From NCBI GenBank assembly GCA_002504405.1, contig DARO01000013.1, positions 54,170 through 118,169 of the forward strand: a stretch of DNA of 64,000 bases. The letters are read 5' to 3'. A model generated the notes under the pieces. The model was given only the letters and a program-made list of their open reading frames with translations. It had not been told where the DNA came from and searched no databases. Origin of the DNA: Methanomassiliicoccaceae archaeon UBA71. GTDB taxonomy: Archaea; Thermoplasmatota; Thermoplasmata; Methanomassiliicoccales; Methanomethylophilaceae. Of the stretch, positions 1-8,138 are shown piece after piece (position 1 is the stretch's first letter; the number at the start of each line of letters is the position of its first letter). The position numbers were made by a program, and so were the translations under genes.

Positions 1-334
1 CCTTGAGGTCCCAGGCGGAATAGCTCCTTATCTTCTCGAGCTCCCCGTAGCGGGAGTCGATAATGCTGTCCATCGGAATCTCGATCCTCCTGAAGAGGTA
101 TGAGATCTCCACCCTGTCCTCGTATATCTCGAGGTCCAGCTTCATGACAAGCATGAGGACGACGAATGCGGCGAAAACAACCGCCATGGCCGGAATCGCC
201 CACCCGGGCATATCCGTCCCGAGGAACAGTTCTGAGAAGGCCATAAAGACCACCGTTGCCGCCAGAACCGCCGCCGCTATGAGCGTGAGCTGTCTGGGGA
301 TAATGGGGCGGGATTCAGCGTACTGGGGCTCCAT
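1..334 (-). CDS. Hypothetical membrane protein, 3' part outside the window
   Basis: Reading the minus strand from an ATG at 334 gives an open frame that runs off the window start, so the C-terminus is missing (about 111 residues visible). The N-terminus is polar, followed by two hydrophobic segments at roughly residues 15-35 and 44-64, then a soluble stretch with the pattern LDLEIYEDRVEISYLF, which resembles the start of a bacterial PH-like (YdbS/PH_2 type) domain often found in small two-helix membrane proteins. Function is unknown. It lies upstream of and divergent from the tRNA-Ile gene. The frame is convincing because third positions are GC-rich and the membrane segments are clear; the family assignment is inference. 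Confidence 0.6.
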   Translation of the reverse strand, partial: MEPQYAESRPIIPRQLTLIAAAVLAATVVFMAFSELFLGTDMPGWAIPAMAVVFAAFVVLMLVMKLDLEIYEDRVEISYLFRRIEIPMDSIIDSRYGELEKIRSYSAWDLK

Positions 335-398
335 GGCCCGGCGAAGCACCTGTGTGTTTTTAAACAGTTGCCAGGCCAGCCGTCGGGCTTCGATAAAG

Positions 399-407
399 TT
401 TATATTG
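399..407 (+). promoter_or_regulatory. TATA box for tRNA-Ile
   Basis: The AT-rich element TTTATATTG lies about 30 nt before the first base of the tRNA, the usual distance for an archaeal TATA box plus a very short 5' leader. Confidence 0.5.
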
Positions 408-432
408 TACTTCTTTATCCTGGGTCTTGCAC

Positions 433-507
433 GGTCCCCTAGCTTAGCCTGGTTGGAGCGCCCGGCTGATAACCGGGAGGTCTTGAGTTCGAATCTCAAG
501 GGGACCA
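433..507 (+). tRNA. tRNA-Ile (GAU anticodon)
   Basis: A complete cloverleaf can be drawn. The acceptor stem is GGTCCCC with GGGGACC and discriminator A at 507; the D arm is followed by an anticodon stem CCCGG/CCGGG enclosing the loop CTGATAA, so the anticodon is GAT (GAU in RNA), isoleucine. The T arm is TTGAG-TTCGAAT-CTCAA. There is no intron, and the 3' CCA is not encoded (the genome continues CTC), so it must be added by the CCA enzyme. Confidence 0.97.
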
Positions 508-697
508 CTCACCTTTCTTCTCTTCATATCATCATCCTCGAGAACGGTTCATCGGTTCTGCCGCAGCTCGTCATCCAGAATCCCTGTCGCGACCGGCTCC
601 GATACGCTCGGGCAAGTTCGCTGTCGATGGAGCCCTCGTAGAAGTGGAGGCGGGGGCGCAGCGAAATGCGTTGGTCAGAATTCCATAAGGTCCGTCC

Positions 698-715
698 GCG
701 GGGCATTCGCCCCGC
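698..715 (-). terminator. GC hairpin after the formate/nitrite channel gene
   Basis: Perfect 7-bp stem GCGGGGC / GCCCCGC with the tetraloop ATTC, about 11 nt beyond the stop codon of the minus-strand channel gene; flanking TCC/GGA can extend the stem across a small bulge. It fits a terminator or mRNA 3'-end structure and matches the pattern seen after many other genes here. Confidence 0.55.
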
Positions 716-726
716 ATGGACAGGTT

Positions 727-1338
727 TCATTGGGCGGGCTCGGGAGCAGGATCGTACATGTACTTCCTGCAGAAGGGTATGAGCATGCATCCTACGGCGT
801 TCCCGGCGAGGACAATCAGTATGAACACGAGGGACTCGAGGGTGAACGATCCCGCGGAGCAGAAGTAGAACATGTCGGCTATGGAGTGCTCGAATCCTGC
901 CAGAATGAACACGGGCACGCAGAAGAATATGGCAAGGAAGCTGTTCCTCGTCTTGTAGAAGTCCACCGCGATGAACATCAGTATTCCGCAGAGGATTCCG
1001 CGGAAGAACACGGACAGATCCTCAATCTGGAGCTTGTTGGCAACAAGGGTCTCGGCTGCGCCCATGGGCATCATTGCCCCCATGATCAGGCTCCCTACGA
1101 AGTTCCCGACGATTATCATCAGGATGTCCAGGAGGTACGAGGGCTTGTTCTCTACAACATACCCAACCTTGCCGGTGTACAGGTCCAGCCTGAATGCGAC
1201 GACCGTCATCAGGCCGACGGAGAAGAGCACGGCTCCGACCCACTTCACCTCGCTGGATAGGTAAACGCATCCTCCGATCCCAATGGCCATGCCGGCCAGC
1301 ACCGACCTGATGAAGCATCTGGGGAAATGGCCATCCAT
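727..1338 (-). CDS. Formate/nitrite transporter (FNT/FocA-NirC) family channel
   Basis: The 203-residue product is an integral membrane protein with about six helices and FNT-like features: glycine-rich segments such as MAIGIGGCVYL near residue 15, IIVGNFVGSLIMGAMM near 75, and AGFEHSIADMFYF near 148, the last being the AGxEHxxANM-type loop typical of the family. FNT channels are pentamers moving formate, nitrite, hydrosulfide or acetate. Members of this order do not normally grow on formate, so import for biosynthesis or export of a small anion is as likely as an energy role. It is shorter than bacterial FocA (about 280), which suggests a compact member. The start ATG at 1338 is 5 nt downstream of the GNAT gene stop on the same strand, implying co-transcription. 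The substrate cannot be told from sequence. Confidence 0.85.
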   Translation of the reverse strand: MDGHFPRCFIRSVLAGMAIGIGGCVYLSSEVKWVGAVLFSVGLMTVVAFRLDLYTGKVGYVVENKPSYLLDILMIIVGNFVGSLIMGAMMPMGAAETLVANKLQIEDLSVFFRGILCGILMFIAVDFYKTRNSFLAIFFCVPVFILAGFEHSIADMFYFCSAGSFTLESLVFILIVLAGNAVGCMLIPFCRKYMYDPAPEPAQ

Positions 1339-1343
1339 GGTAA

Positions 1344-1829
1344 TCAGAGCTCGTGGTAGAACAGGATGATCGTTCTGTACTCCCCGTCTATGCCTCTGAA
1401 GCCCCCTGGAACCATCCCGATCCTCTTGAAGCCCTCCCTCTCGTACAGATGGATGGCCGAGGCGTTCTCCTGGACTACGGCGTTGAACTGCATCACCCTG
1501 AAGCCCATCTCCGCGGCCACCTTGAGGGAGTCCTCCACGAGCATCGTGCCGATGCCCTTGTTGGCCATGGCCTTGTCCACGCCGTATGACGCGTTGCAGA
1601 TGTGCCCGCACCTACCAACGTTGTTTGGGTGCAGGATGTACAGGCCAACGATCCTGCCGCATGCCTCGGCAACGCCGCAGTGGGACTGGGAACCGAAGAA
1701 GTCCTTCGCGGATTCCGGTGTGAGCTGCTCCTCCTGGGGGAAGGCCATCCCTTCCTCCACGATGGAGTTCCAAATGGCCGTCATTCCGGGCAGATCGCCC
1801 TCAGCGTAGCCCCTCACAGTGATTTCCAT
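1344..1829 (-). CDS. GNAT family N-acetyltransferase
   Basis: A 161-residue single-domain acetyltransferase of the GNAT fold, opening with VRGYAEGDLPGMTAIWNSIV (first strand and helix) and carrying the acetyl-CoA pyrophosphate loop as KAMANKGIGTMLVEDSL at about residues 89-105 (a relaxed Q/RxxGxG/A). The C-terminal part, NASAIHLYEREGFKRIGMVPGGF, is the usual conserved tail, similar to phosphinothricin/amino-acid acetyltransferases. Substrate unknown; candidates are an amino acid, an antibiotic-like molecule or a protein N-terminus. It precedes the FNT channel gene with a 5-nt gap on the same strand, so the two probably share a transcript. Confidence 0.85.
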   Translation of the reverse strand: MEITVRGYAEGDLPGMTAIWNSIVEEGMAFPQEEQLTPESAKDFFGSQSHCGVAEACGRIVGLYILHPNNVGRCGHICNASYGVDKAMANKGIGTMLVEDSLKVAAEMGFRVMQFNAVVQENASAIHLYEREGFKRIGMVPGGFRGIDGEYRTIILFYHEL

Positions 1830-1890
1830 GGCGTCTGAATCGTGGTCGCCGTATATATCTGGACACGGTGTGGCTGGAAGGGGTTTATGA

Positions 1891-1909
1891 GGCCCCGCGG
1901 GGCGGGGCC
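1891..1909 (-). terminator. GC hairpin after the BASS-type transporter gene
   Basis: Perfect 8-bp stem GGCCCCGC / GCGGGGCC with a GGG loop, 12 nt beyond the stop codon of the upstream minus-strand gene. Confidence 0.5.
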
Positions 1910-1921
1910 GGGCAGCATCGG

Positions 1922-2884
1922 TCAGGCCTCGGCCGCCAGTTCCCTCTCCATCCTCCTCCTGCTGAACAGGACCGAGTCCATGAAGATGACCCAGCAGATC
2001 TCGATGACGATGGAAGTCGCGATGGCCACCATGGCGTCCGCGGCCAACGGTCCCATGGTCGCCATGCACATCGCGATCGCGATCCCCTTGTTCTTGTACG
2101 AGGCCATCAGAATGTCTGTGACCCTCTGGCCCCATTGGATCCCCATCCTCTTCTCAACGACCTCTATGCAGGAGCCGAGGCCGAACGACCTCAGTCCGGC
2201 GATCACGGCGAACGCAACCAGGACCCAGACCGTGGATGTGGAGAAGTTGGTGGACCCGACGGATAGCCAGACCAGGATGAATATGCACAGGTTCATGAAC
2301 ACGGCCATCGCGTCGCGGCTGAACTCGAACCGGGTCAGGAGTCTGGACACTGCCAACGGGATCGCTATGACCTCTATGACGGCCAGGATGACCTGCGTCA
2401 TGCTAATGCTCTCCCCGAGCGTTATCCAGACAACGAAGGGTATCCAGACCAGGGATGCGATGTAGACGTAGATGGTGCCCCTCGCCGCATGTTCCATGTC
2501 GCCCCTGAGTATGTACGAGAGGGGTGCGACGGAGGCGGCGAACGGCGTGGCCGCGATGAATATGAGTCCCGCAGCCTCGTTCGCGAATTCGGTGTTCCTG
2601 AGCAGGAAGTACCCTGCCAGGGGGATCAGTGATGACAGCACAGTTCCCATGAGGAGGGCCCTGAGGACGGACCTGCTGTGGGCTACGGGGCTCAGGTTTC
2701 TGAAGCTGTAGCGAGAGAATGCGATGGTCATCATCACCGCCAGAAGAGCGACGGTGAGGTTCGACCTCAGGCTCGCGTCCAGAGTTTCCGATGGGAACGA
2801 TCCGCTCATGTTGGTAAGGAGCGCGATGATCAGCGCGAGGGACATCATGAACGCGCTGCTCTTGAGGAGGCTCTTTATCGACAT
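1922..2884 (-). CDS. Bile acid:sodium symporter / arsenite efflux (BASS/ACR3-like) membrane protein
   Basis: The 320-residue product has about ten hydrophobic helices arranged as in the BASS/ACR3 fold. Diagnostic segments are FIAATPFAASVAPLSYILRGD at the end of the first half (the unwound crossover of the family, with a conserved Pro) and ILMASYKNKGIAIAM in the second half, which matches the xYKNxGLA motif of these carriers. These proteins move organic anions or metalloid oxyanions with Na+ or H+; no ars genes are nearby, so the cargo is undetermined. A longer upstream reading exists (from 2968), but it would run through the divergent promoter of the TerB operon, so the ATG at 2884 is preferred; a TTTATT-like box lies about 28 nt upstream. 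Confidence 0.8.
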   Translation of the reverse strand: MSIKSLLKSSAFMMSLALIIALLTNMSGSFPSETLDASLRSNLTVALLAVMMTIAFSRYSFRNLSPVAHSRSVLRALLMGTVLSSLIPLAGYFLLRNTEFANEAAGLIFIAATPFAASVAPLSYILRGDMEHAARGTIYVYIASLVWIPFVVWITLGESISMTQVILAVIEVIAIPLAVSRLLTRFEFSRDAMAVFMNLCIFILVWLSVGSTNFSTSTVWVLVAFAVIAGLRSFGLGSCIEVVEKRMGIQWGQRVTDILMASYKNKGIAIAMCMATMGPLAADAMVAIATSIVIEICWVIFMDSVLFSRRRMERELAAEA

Positions 2885-2934
2885 CGCGCCGGTATGCGGG
2901 GACCCCTTCAATAAACGTTGCCGTCTGTCCTTTC

Positions 2935-2942
2935 TTAAAATA
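2935..2942 (+). promoter_or_regulatory. TATA box of the TerB-BrxD-helicase operon
   Basis: TTAAAATA preceded by a pyrimidine run, 25-32 nt upstream of the ATG at 2967. A GGGAGGT Shine-Dalgarno stretch sits just before that ATG. It marks an independent promoter for the three-gene module. Confidence 0.5.
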
Positions 2943-2966
2943 CGTGCAATCGGATGGGAGGTCATC

Positions 2967-4223
2967 ATGGACGACGACTACCCGATCGGGCCCCAGGTCC
3001 TCCCGTCCCCTCCAGACCCGGGCGTTGTCAATGCGAGGGAGTACATGGAATCCGTGAGGGGGCACATCGGCGACCGTGGGAGCGCATGGTCGCCGTACGT
3101 CCCTTCGGGGAGGGCGCACCCCTGCTTCCTCACGATGGGCCAGGGTCAGAGGGAGTTCTACCTCTGCTGGCGCGATGCGGTGCTCGACGGGCGGTTCGGG
3201 GATACGGACATGGGGTATCTCAGGCTCTTCCTGAGCGAGATCCTTGTTATGGGGATGGATGCGCAGGAGGCAATGGGGATCCTCGAGGGGATGCTCTTCG
3301 CCTACGGGGATTCGTCCGAGGAGGCGGGCGCCGTCCTCAGGACCGTCTGCCTAGACCACGCCCTTCTTAACGGACTGGACCCTCCCTGCGACTGCAACCC
3401 CGGGGACATGTCGGTGATGGTTATAGCGAAGCTCTCATCGGTCCCCCCGGGACATTTCACGACCGGTCTTGCGTCCGCGATCTCAGGGGGGAGGTTCGAC
3501 AGGTACATGGACCGTTCCGTCGACTATGAGGGCCCTCTCAACGCGGCTCTGAATGCAGTGCCCGTGGATCCGGGCACCGGCCGTGCCGTCCGCAGCAGGG
3601 TCAGGATAATGTTTGCCGGCGTTGTCCAGGACAGCTACGTCATGGGAAAGATCTCAGATGGGAGCATATCCCCCCGCAGCGTCAACGTCAGGCCGGTGGA
3701 CGATGCCCTGAGGGCGGCAGTGAACGTCGTCAACCGCCGGCATGGGCTGAGGCGCGTGCCGGGCAGGCCGATCGGCCCCGAGGACTCGTATCTCCGCATG
3801 GAGGCCGCCGCGGAAGCGTTCCTGGATGTCGAGGAGGCGGAGGCCCGCAGACGTAGATCGAGGGCTCCGCTGGATCCCGCGGCGGTATCGAGGGCGGAGA
3901 GGGACCTCGAGGCGGTGAGGGAGTTGGTCGGGGTCGAGGAGGTCCAAGAGGAGGTCCAAGTTTCCGTCCCAGTGAGGCCGGCCGCTTTCGGCTGGGACGC
4001 CCTGCAGAGTCTGCTGGGGCCTATCCAGAGAGGGTATCTTGAGGCTTGCCTGTCGGGAACATCGTCGGCGTTCCTCAGGTCGAACGGTCTGAGGATGAGG
4101 TCGGTCGAGGACTCCATCAACGCCCTGTCCATGGACGCTGTGGGGGACCAGATCGTCGAGGATGGGAAGGTGGTGGAGGAGTACCTCGGGGAGGTCTCCT
4201 GCATGGCGGGATATCCAAGTTGA
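2967..4223 (+). CDS. TerB N/C-domain protein, first gene of a BrxD/helicase module
   Basis: The 418-residue soluble protein resembles TerB-N / TerB-C domain proteins. The early segment AWSPYVPSGRAHPCFLTMGQ followed by QREFYLCWRDAVLDGRF and TDMGYLRLFLSEIL is the type of alpha-helical N-terminal region seen in TerB-N proteins, and the C-terminal part (about 330-418), with FGWDALQSLLGPIQRGYL and a final acidic helix, resembles TerB-C. TerB-like domains have been linked by comparative genomics to stress and DNA-processing systems; no enzymatic residues are evident. The ATG at 2967 has the SD GGGAGGT, and the gene is followed after 35 nt by a DUF2791 ATPase and then a helicase, all on one strand. 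It is likely the adaptor or sensor subunit. Domain naming is from recalled family resemblance; a profile search would settle it. Confidence 0.7.
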   Translation: MDDDYPIGPQVLPSPPDPGVVNAREYMESVRGHIGDRGSAWSPYVPSGRAHPCFLTMGQGQREFYLCWRDAVLDGRFGDTDMGYLRLFLSEILVMGMDAQEAMGILEGMLFAYGDSSEEAGAVLRTVCLDHALLNGLDPPCDCNPGDMSVMVIAKLSSVPPGHFTTGLASAISGGRFDRYMDRSVDYEGPLNAALNAVPVDPGTGRAVRSRVRIMFAGVVQDSYVMGKISDGSISPRSVNVRPVDDALRAAVNVVNRRHGLRRVPGRPIGPEDSYLRMEAAAEAFLDVEEAEARRRRSRAPLDPAAVSRAERDLEAVRELVGVEEVQEEVQVSVPVRPAAFGWDALQSLLGPIQRGYLEACLSGTSSAFLRSNGLRMRSVEDSINALSMDAVGDQIVEDGKVVEEYLGEVSCMAGYPS

Positions 4224-4258
4224 AATACGCGCATTCCTTCTCCTGTAACCGATTCCAG

Positions 4259-5497
4259 ATGCAGGAGATACCCAGGAGGACCCTAGTCACGCTGATGAAC
4301 GCCCTGTCGTCGGGGGTAGTGCCACGCAGGGGGCTGGAGTACATAGCAGTGGGCAGGAGGAAGGAGACGGAGACGTTCGTCTCGGACCTGGAGGACACTG
4401 CCGCCGGAGGTGGCGCCTTCAGGTTCGTCTCCGGGCGCTACGGGAATGGCAAGAGCTTCATGACCCAGATGATCCGCAACTATGCCATGGAACAGGGGTT
4501 CGTGGTCATGGATGCCGACCTGTCCGTGAACCGCAGGCTCACGGGAAGCAAGAAAGAGGGCCTCAACACGTACCGCGAGCTCGTGAGGAACATGGCCGTC
4601 AAGGCCCGTCCGGAAGGAGGGGCAATGGAATCGGTGCTGCAGACTTGGATCGAATCTTCGGAGGGCGATCCGGCGGTCATGAGGGATAGGCTCACATCCC
4701 TGAGCCACCTGACATACTCCCAGGACTTCTCGGCCGCCTTGATCAGGTACAGGGACGACGTTTCATCGGGCGATGAGGACATGCCCTCCCTTCGCTGGCT
4801 CAAGGGGGAGTACGAGTCCAGGTCGGAGGTTGGGGGAGCCCTGGGGGTGCACTCCCTGATAGGGGATTCCAACTGGTACGATTTCATAAAGCTCTGGGCG
4901 GAGTTCTCACGCGTAGCTGGGTACAAGGGGCTCATAGTGTTCCTGGACGAGGCGGTGGTCCTCTACAAGCTGCCGAGCAAGGCATCTAGGTCCAACAACT
5001 ACGAGCGCCTGCTGACGATTTTCAACGACATAATGCAGGGGAAGTCGTCCTACATGTCGATGTACGTGTGCGGCACTCCCGAATTCATAGAGGACCCCCG
5101 CCGGGGCCTGTTCAGCTACGAGGCGCTCAGGTCGAGGCTGACCGCGGGTCGCTACGAGAGCGGATACGACAACTACCTGGGCCCGGTCATCAACCTGAGG
5201 CCGCTCACGCCGGAGGAGGTCTATGTCCTTCTGAGGAGGATAAGGGACCTCCACAGCCAGCGCTACGGCTACGAGCCGACGGTTACAGACGCCATGCTGG
5301 AGGAATACCTCAGGGCCGTACTCGAGAATGCGATGTCCCCGGAGATGCTGACCCCGAGGGAGATAACCAGGGACCTCATCAGTCTCCTGGACACGCTCCA
5401 TCAGAACCCGGGGGCGGACTTCGGCAGGATGGTGGGCGGCAGGACCGTCGATCCGGACATAGACCCGGACGACATCATCGAGGACCTGGAGGTATGA
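4259..5497 (+). CDS. DUF2791 / BrxD-like P-loop ATPase
   Basis: A 412-residue P-loop ATPase with a clean Walker A GRYGNGKS (residues 59-66) and Walker B GLIVFLDEA (about 223-231). The N-terminal helix with SGVVPRRGLEYIAVGR and the segment MDADLSVNRRLTGSKKEGLNTYRELVRN closely follow the DUF2791 family that includes BrxD of phage-exclusion (BREX) loci. The C-terminus holds an ORC/STAND-like lid, RPLTPEEVYVLLRRIRDLH. It probably loads or remodels DNA or protein complexes together with the helicase encoded next. A longer frame exists upstream (from 4046), but it would overlap the TerB gene; the ATG at 4259 gives the family N-terminus. The stop overlaps the helicase start (ATGA), indicating translational coupling. 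Confidence 0.85.
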   Translation: MQEIPRRTLVTLMNALSSGVVPRRGLEYIAVGRRKETETFVSDLEDTAAGGGAFRFVSGRYGNGKSFMTQMIRNYAMEQGFVVMDADLSVNRRLTGSKKEGLNTYRELVRNMAVKARPEGGAMESVLQTWIESSEGDPAVMRDRLTSLSHLTYSQDFSAALIRYRDDVSSGDEDMPSLRWLKGEYESRSEVGGALGVHSLIGDSNWYDFIKLWAEFSRVAGYKGLIVFLDEAVVLYKLPSKASRSNNYERLLTIFNDIMQGKSSYMSMYVCGTPEFIEDPRRGLFSYEALRSRLTAGRYESGYDNYLGPVINLRPLTPEEVYVLLRRIRDLHSQRYGYEPTVTDAMLEEYLRAVLENAMSPEMLTPREITRDLISLLDTLHQNPGADFGRMVGGRTVDPDIDPDDIIEDLEV

Positions 5498-7668
5498 GCT
5501 GCCTGGACGACCTCCCCTGGTTCCTCCGCGAGTACATCCATGCCAGCCGCTGGACCGGCTTCAGGGAAGTGCAGCTGGAGGCGTTCGGGATCCTCTTCGG
5601 GACGGATAACCACCTGGTAATCTCATCCGGAACGTCCGGGGGCAAGACCGAGGCCGCTCTGTTCCCGATAATCGCATCCCTGTACAGGGATCCGCCGGAT
5701 GGCGTGGGGGCACTGTACATAGGCCCTCTAAAGGCGCTCATCAACGATCAGAGGGAGAGGCTGGAGGAGGTCCTCGGCGAGTCAGGAATCCGCGCGGAGG
5801 GCTGGCACGGGGACATAGCCAGGAGTGCCAAGGACAGGGCGGTCCGCGATCCGCCGGACATACTGCAGATCACGCCGGAGTCTCTGCAGGGAATACTGAC
5901 AAATCGCCCGGAGCAGGCGGCGGAGATGTTCCGCTCCCTCAGGTTCGTGGTCATCGACGAGATGCACGCATTCATGGGGACGGACCGCGGGGACCAGCTG
6001 GTGTGCTGCCTCTCCATGCTCGAGAGGGTGGCAGGTTGCCGGCCCCGCCGCATAGGTCTCTCGGCGACTCTCCCGGACAGGGCGTCTGCCGAGGAGTGGA
6101 TATCCTTCGGGGACGGGGGCGCATCCACCGTCCGCTGCTTCGACGGGAGGGGCGCGACAATCACCATCGAGTACAACAGGTTCCCGCAGGCAGACCCCTC
6201 GGACGGCGGTCGCTCCAGGGCGGTCGCGGTCAATGCGTACTACAGGAGGCTCCTGGAGGTGACAGACGGGTGCTCGTGCATAGTCTTCTCCAACAGCAGG
6301 ATATCCGCCGAGAGGACGGCCTCGTCCCTGTCCAAGGTCTCGGAGAGGGCGGGTTCCCGCTGCCCTGTGATGATCCATCACGGGAGCGTGTCGCAGGAGC
6401 TCCGTTCCGCCGCGGAGGATGCATTGAAGTCCGGTTCCGGGGCGACCGTCGTGTCGACATCCACGCTCGAGCTAGGGATAGACGTCGGCGATCTGGACAG
6501 GGTCGTCCAGATAGATCCGCCGCACAGCTGCTCCTCGATGGTACAGAGGCTGGGGCGCTCAGGACGCAGGGGCGGTGCCCCGGAGATGGTCGTATTCTGC
6601 AACGAGGACTCATCCAAGTGGTGGAGCTCCGTGGAGGGCGTGTACTTCGACCTGGTCAAGGCGGAGGCGATGGCCCAGCTGGCGGAGGAGGGGTGGACCG
6701 AGCCGGCACCGAGCGGCAGGCTCCCCTACGGGCTGCTGTACCAGCAGACCCTCTCCTATCTGAAGACCCGGCTGGACGTCAGGTTCACGGAGCTCGCAGA
6801 TGCGGTTCTCGGAATGCCGCCGTTCCGCGGGATCCAGCGCGAGGAGTACAAGGGGCTGGTCAGGCACATGGTGTCCATCGGCCACCTACAGATCCTGGAG
6901 GACATGACGATAATCATAGGGACCGAGGGGGACAGGGTCGTCCATGACCGGGACTTCGGTGCGGTCTTCTCTGATGGGGATGGGGCGGAGGTCGTCTGCG
7001 GAGGCAAGCAGATAGGCACAGTCCAGAAGCTTCCCGATGTCGGCGGGAAGGTCATGCTTGCCGGCAGGACCTGGAGGGTGGTGTCCGTGAGCGACTCGCC
7101 TCTGAGGGCAGAGGTGGTGGAGGACGAGGGGGATGCCGTGTCGCCATGGGGGTCCGGATGTCCGATGGTGCACGGGGAGGTCATGCGCAGGATGCGCGAC
7201 ATTCTGGTGTCGGGAGCACCGGCACACCATCTGGACGAGGCGGGCATGGGGAGGCTGGAGGCATGCAGGGTGGCTGCCCGCGCTTCGGGCATGGGGGAGC
7301 TCGTCACCGCCGTGCCGGGCGGCTTCGCGCTCCATCCCTGGGTCGGTTCCGCGGCCTTCGACACCCTTCGCCGGATCGTTTCGAGGGTGAAGGGGGTGAG
7401 GGGCGTCAGGGCCGTCGCGCCTTACGTCATGTATGTCAGGACGGACCTCGACCCAGATTCCGTGCTAAGGTCCGCAGAGTCACTGAGGCTCAGGACGGCC
7501 CCAGAGTCATTGGTATGTCCGGAGGACGACCAACCTTCCGGGAGATACGACGCTTACCTCCCGGCAGAGCTCCGGAGACGCGCATTCGCCGCCGAGATGC
7601 TGGACATCGAAGGGTGCAGGCTGTCGCGTCGATCCTCCGAGGAACGTGGCTCTTCGTTTCCTTTTTAA
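5494..7668 (+). CDS. Lhr/BrxHI-like superfamily 2 DEAD/DEAH helicase
   Basis: A 724-residue SF2 helicase. Motif I SGTSGGKT (44-52), motif II IDEMH (about 154-158), motif III GLSATL (about 188-193), and motif VI GRSGRRGG (about 355-362) are intact. The histidine in DEMH and the GRSGRRGG sequence are typical of the Lhr family, as in BrxHI of BREX loci. After the helicase core a long region (about 390-724) contains a winged-helix-like segment and an Lhr-type beta domain (VVCGGKQIGTVQ). The start ATG overlaps the BrxD-like stop by ATGA, so expression is coupled. Likely a DNA translocase acting with the ATPase. No PglZ, PglX or BrxC gene is next to it, so this is not a standard BREX locus. Confidence 0.85.
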   Translation: MSCLDDLPWFLREYIHASRWTGFREVQLEAFGILFGTDNHLVISSGTSGGKTEAALFPIIASLYRDPPDGVGALYIGPLKALINDQRERLEEVLGESGIRAEGWHGDIARSAKDRAVRDPPDILQITPESLQGILTNRPEQAAEMFRSLRFVVIDEMHAFMGTDRGDQLVCCLSMLERVAGCRPRRIGLSATLPDRASAEEWISFGDGGASTVRCFDGRGATITIEYNRFPQADPSDGGRSRAVAVNAYYRRLLEVTDGCSCIVFSNSRISAERTASSLSKVSERAGSRCPVMIHHGSVSQELRSAAEDALKSGSGATVVSTSTLELGIDVGDLDRVVQIDPPHSCSSMVQRLGRSGRRGGAPEMVVFCNEDSSKWWSSVEGVYFDLVKAEAMAQLAEEGWTEPAPSGRLPYGLLYQQTLSYLKTRLDVRFTELADAVLGMPPFRGIQREEYKGLVRHMVSIGHLQILEDMTIIIGTEGDRVVHDRDFGAVFSDGDGAEVVCGGKQIGTVQKLPDVGGKVMLAGRTWRVVSVSDSPLRAEVVEDEGDAVSPWGSGCPMVHGEVMRRMRDILVSGAPAHHLDEAGMGRLEACRVAARASGMGELVTAVPGGFALHPWVGSAAFDTLRRIVSRVKGVRGVRAVAPYVMYVRTDLDPDSVLRSAESLRLRTAPESLVCPEDDQPSGRYDAYLPAELRRRAFAAEMLDIEGCRLSRRSSEERGSSFPF

Positions 7669-7704
7669 ACCTATACGTCGATTTTATTTTCCGGAGTCAA
7701 AAGC

Positions 7705-8085
7705 ATGGGCAGATTCGAGGTTAAGCAAACTTCGAATGCCGGCTATATGTTTAACCTGATAGCGAACAATGGGAAGGTAATCTGCACCTCCCAGACATAC
7801 GCCTCGCTAGCCACCTGCAAGGTCGGCATAGAGAGCATCAGGACGAACTGCGGCTCGGCAATCGAGGACCAGACCCTGGTAGAGCCGGTGCTCAGGAAGA
7901 ACCCGAAGTACGAGATCTTCCTGGATGTCGCCGAGAAGTACAGGTTCAGGTTGAAGGCCTCCAACGGGGAGATAATCGCCGCATCGCAGGGGTACACCCG
8001 CAAGGACTCCTGCGTGAAGGGCATCAGGAGCATTGCCAAGCACGCTCCGGATGCCGAGATCGTCATACTCCCGGTGGAGGAATGA
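7705..8085 (+). CDS. YegP-family protein with two DUF1508 repeats
   Basis: A 126-residue protein built of two DUF1508 modules. Repeat 1 (about 1-57) reads FEVKQTSNAGYMFNLIANNGKVICTSQTY...CKVGIESI and repeat 2 (about 66-126) FRLKASNGEIIAASQGYTRKDSCVKGIRSI, each giving the beta-sheet pattern RFxLKAxNGxxIxxSxxYxxKxxCxxGIxSI. Function is unknown; bacterial members are small cytosolic proteins. A TTTTATTTT TATA-like box lies about 20 nt before the ATG and the gene ends 6 nt before a strong hairpin. It is separated from the helicase by 36 nt and may be an independent gene or the tail of that operon. Confidence 0.85.
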   Translation: MGRFEVKQTSNAGYMFNLIANNGKVICTSQTYASLATCKVGIESIRTNCGSAIEDQTLVEPVLRKNPKYEIFLDVAEKYRFRLKASNGEIIAASQGYTRKDSCVKGIRSIAKHAPDAEIVILPVEE

Positions 8086-8090
8086 AAACA

Positions 8091-8106
8091 GGCCCCGGGC
8101 GGGGCC
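8091..8106 (+). terminator. GC hairpin between convergent genes
   Basis: Perfect stem GGCCCC / GGGGCC with loop GGGC, 5 nt after the YegP stop and followed by TTTAAG, a reasonable terminator on the plus strand. Confidence 0.55.
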
Positions 8107-8138
8107 TTTAAGAAACCGCTTGGGGACGCAGTCCGGGA

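Noticed and set aside
63..641. A 192-codon plus-strand frame across the start of the window
   Set aside because: It runs through the tRNA-Ile gene and opposes a better minus-strand membrane-protein frame.
524..790. An 88-codon minus-strand frame between tRNA-Ile and the FNT gene
   Set aside because: It overlaps the end of the FNT gene and its hairpin, and has no recognisable features or ribosome binding site.
2967..7668. A complete BREX or DISARM system
   Set aside because: No BrxC, PglZ, PglX, BrxA/B, DrmA/B or methyltransferase gene is found around the operon in this window.
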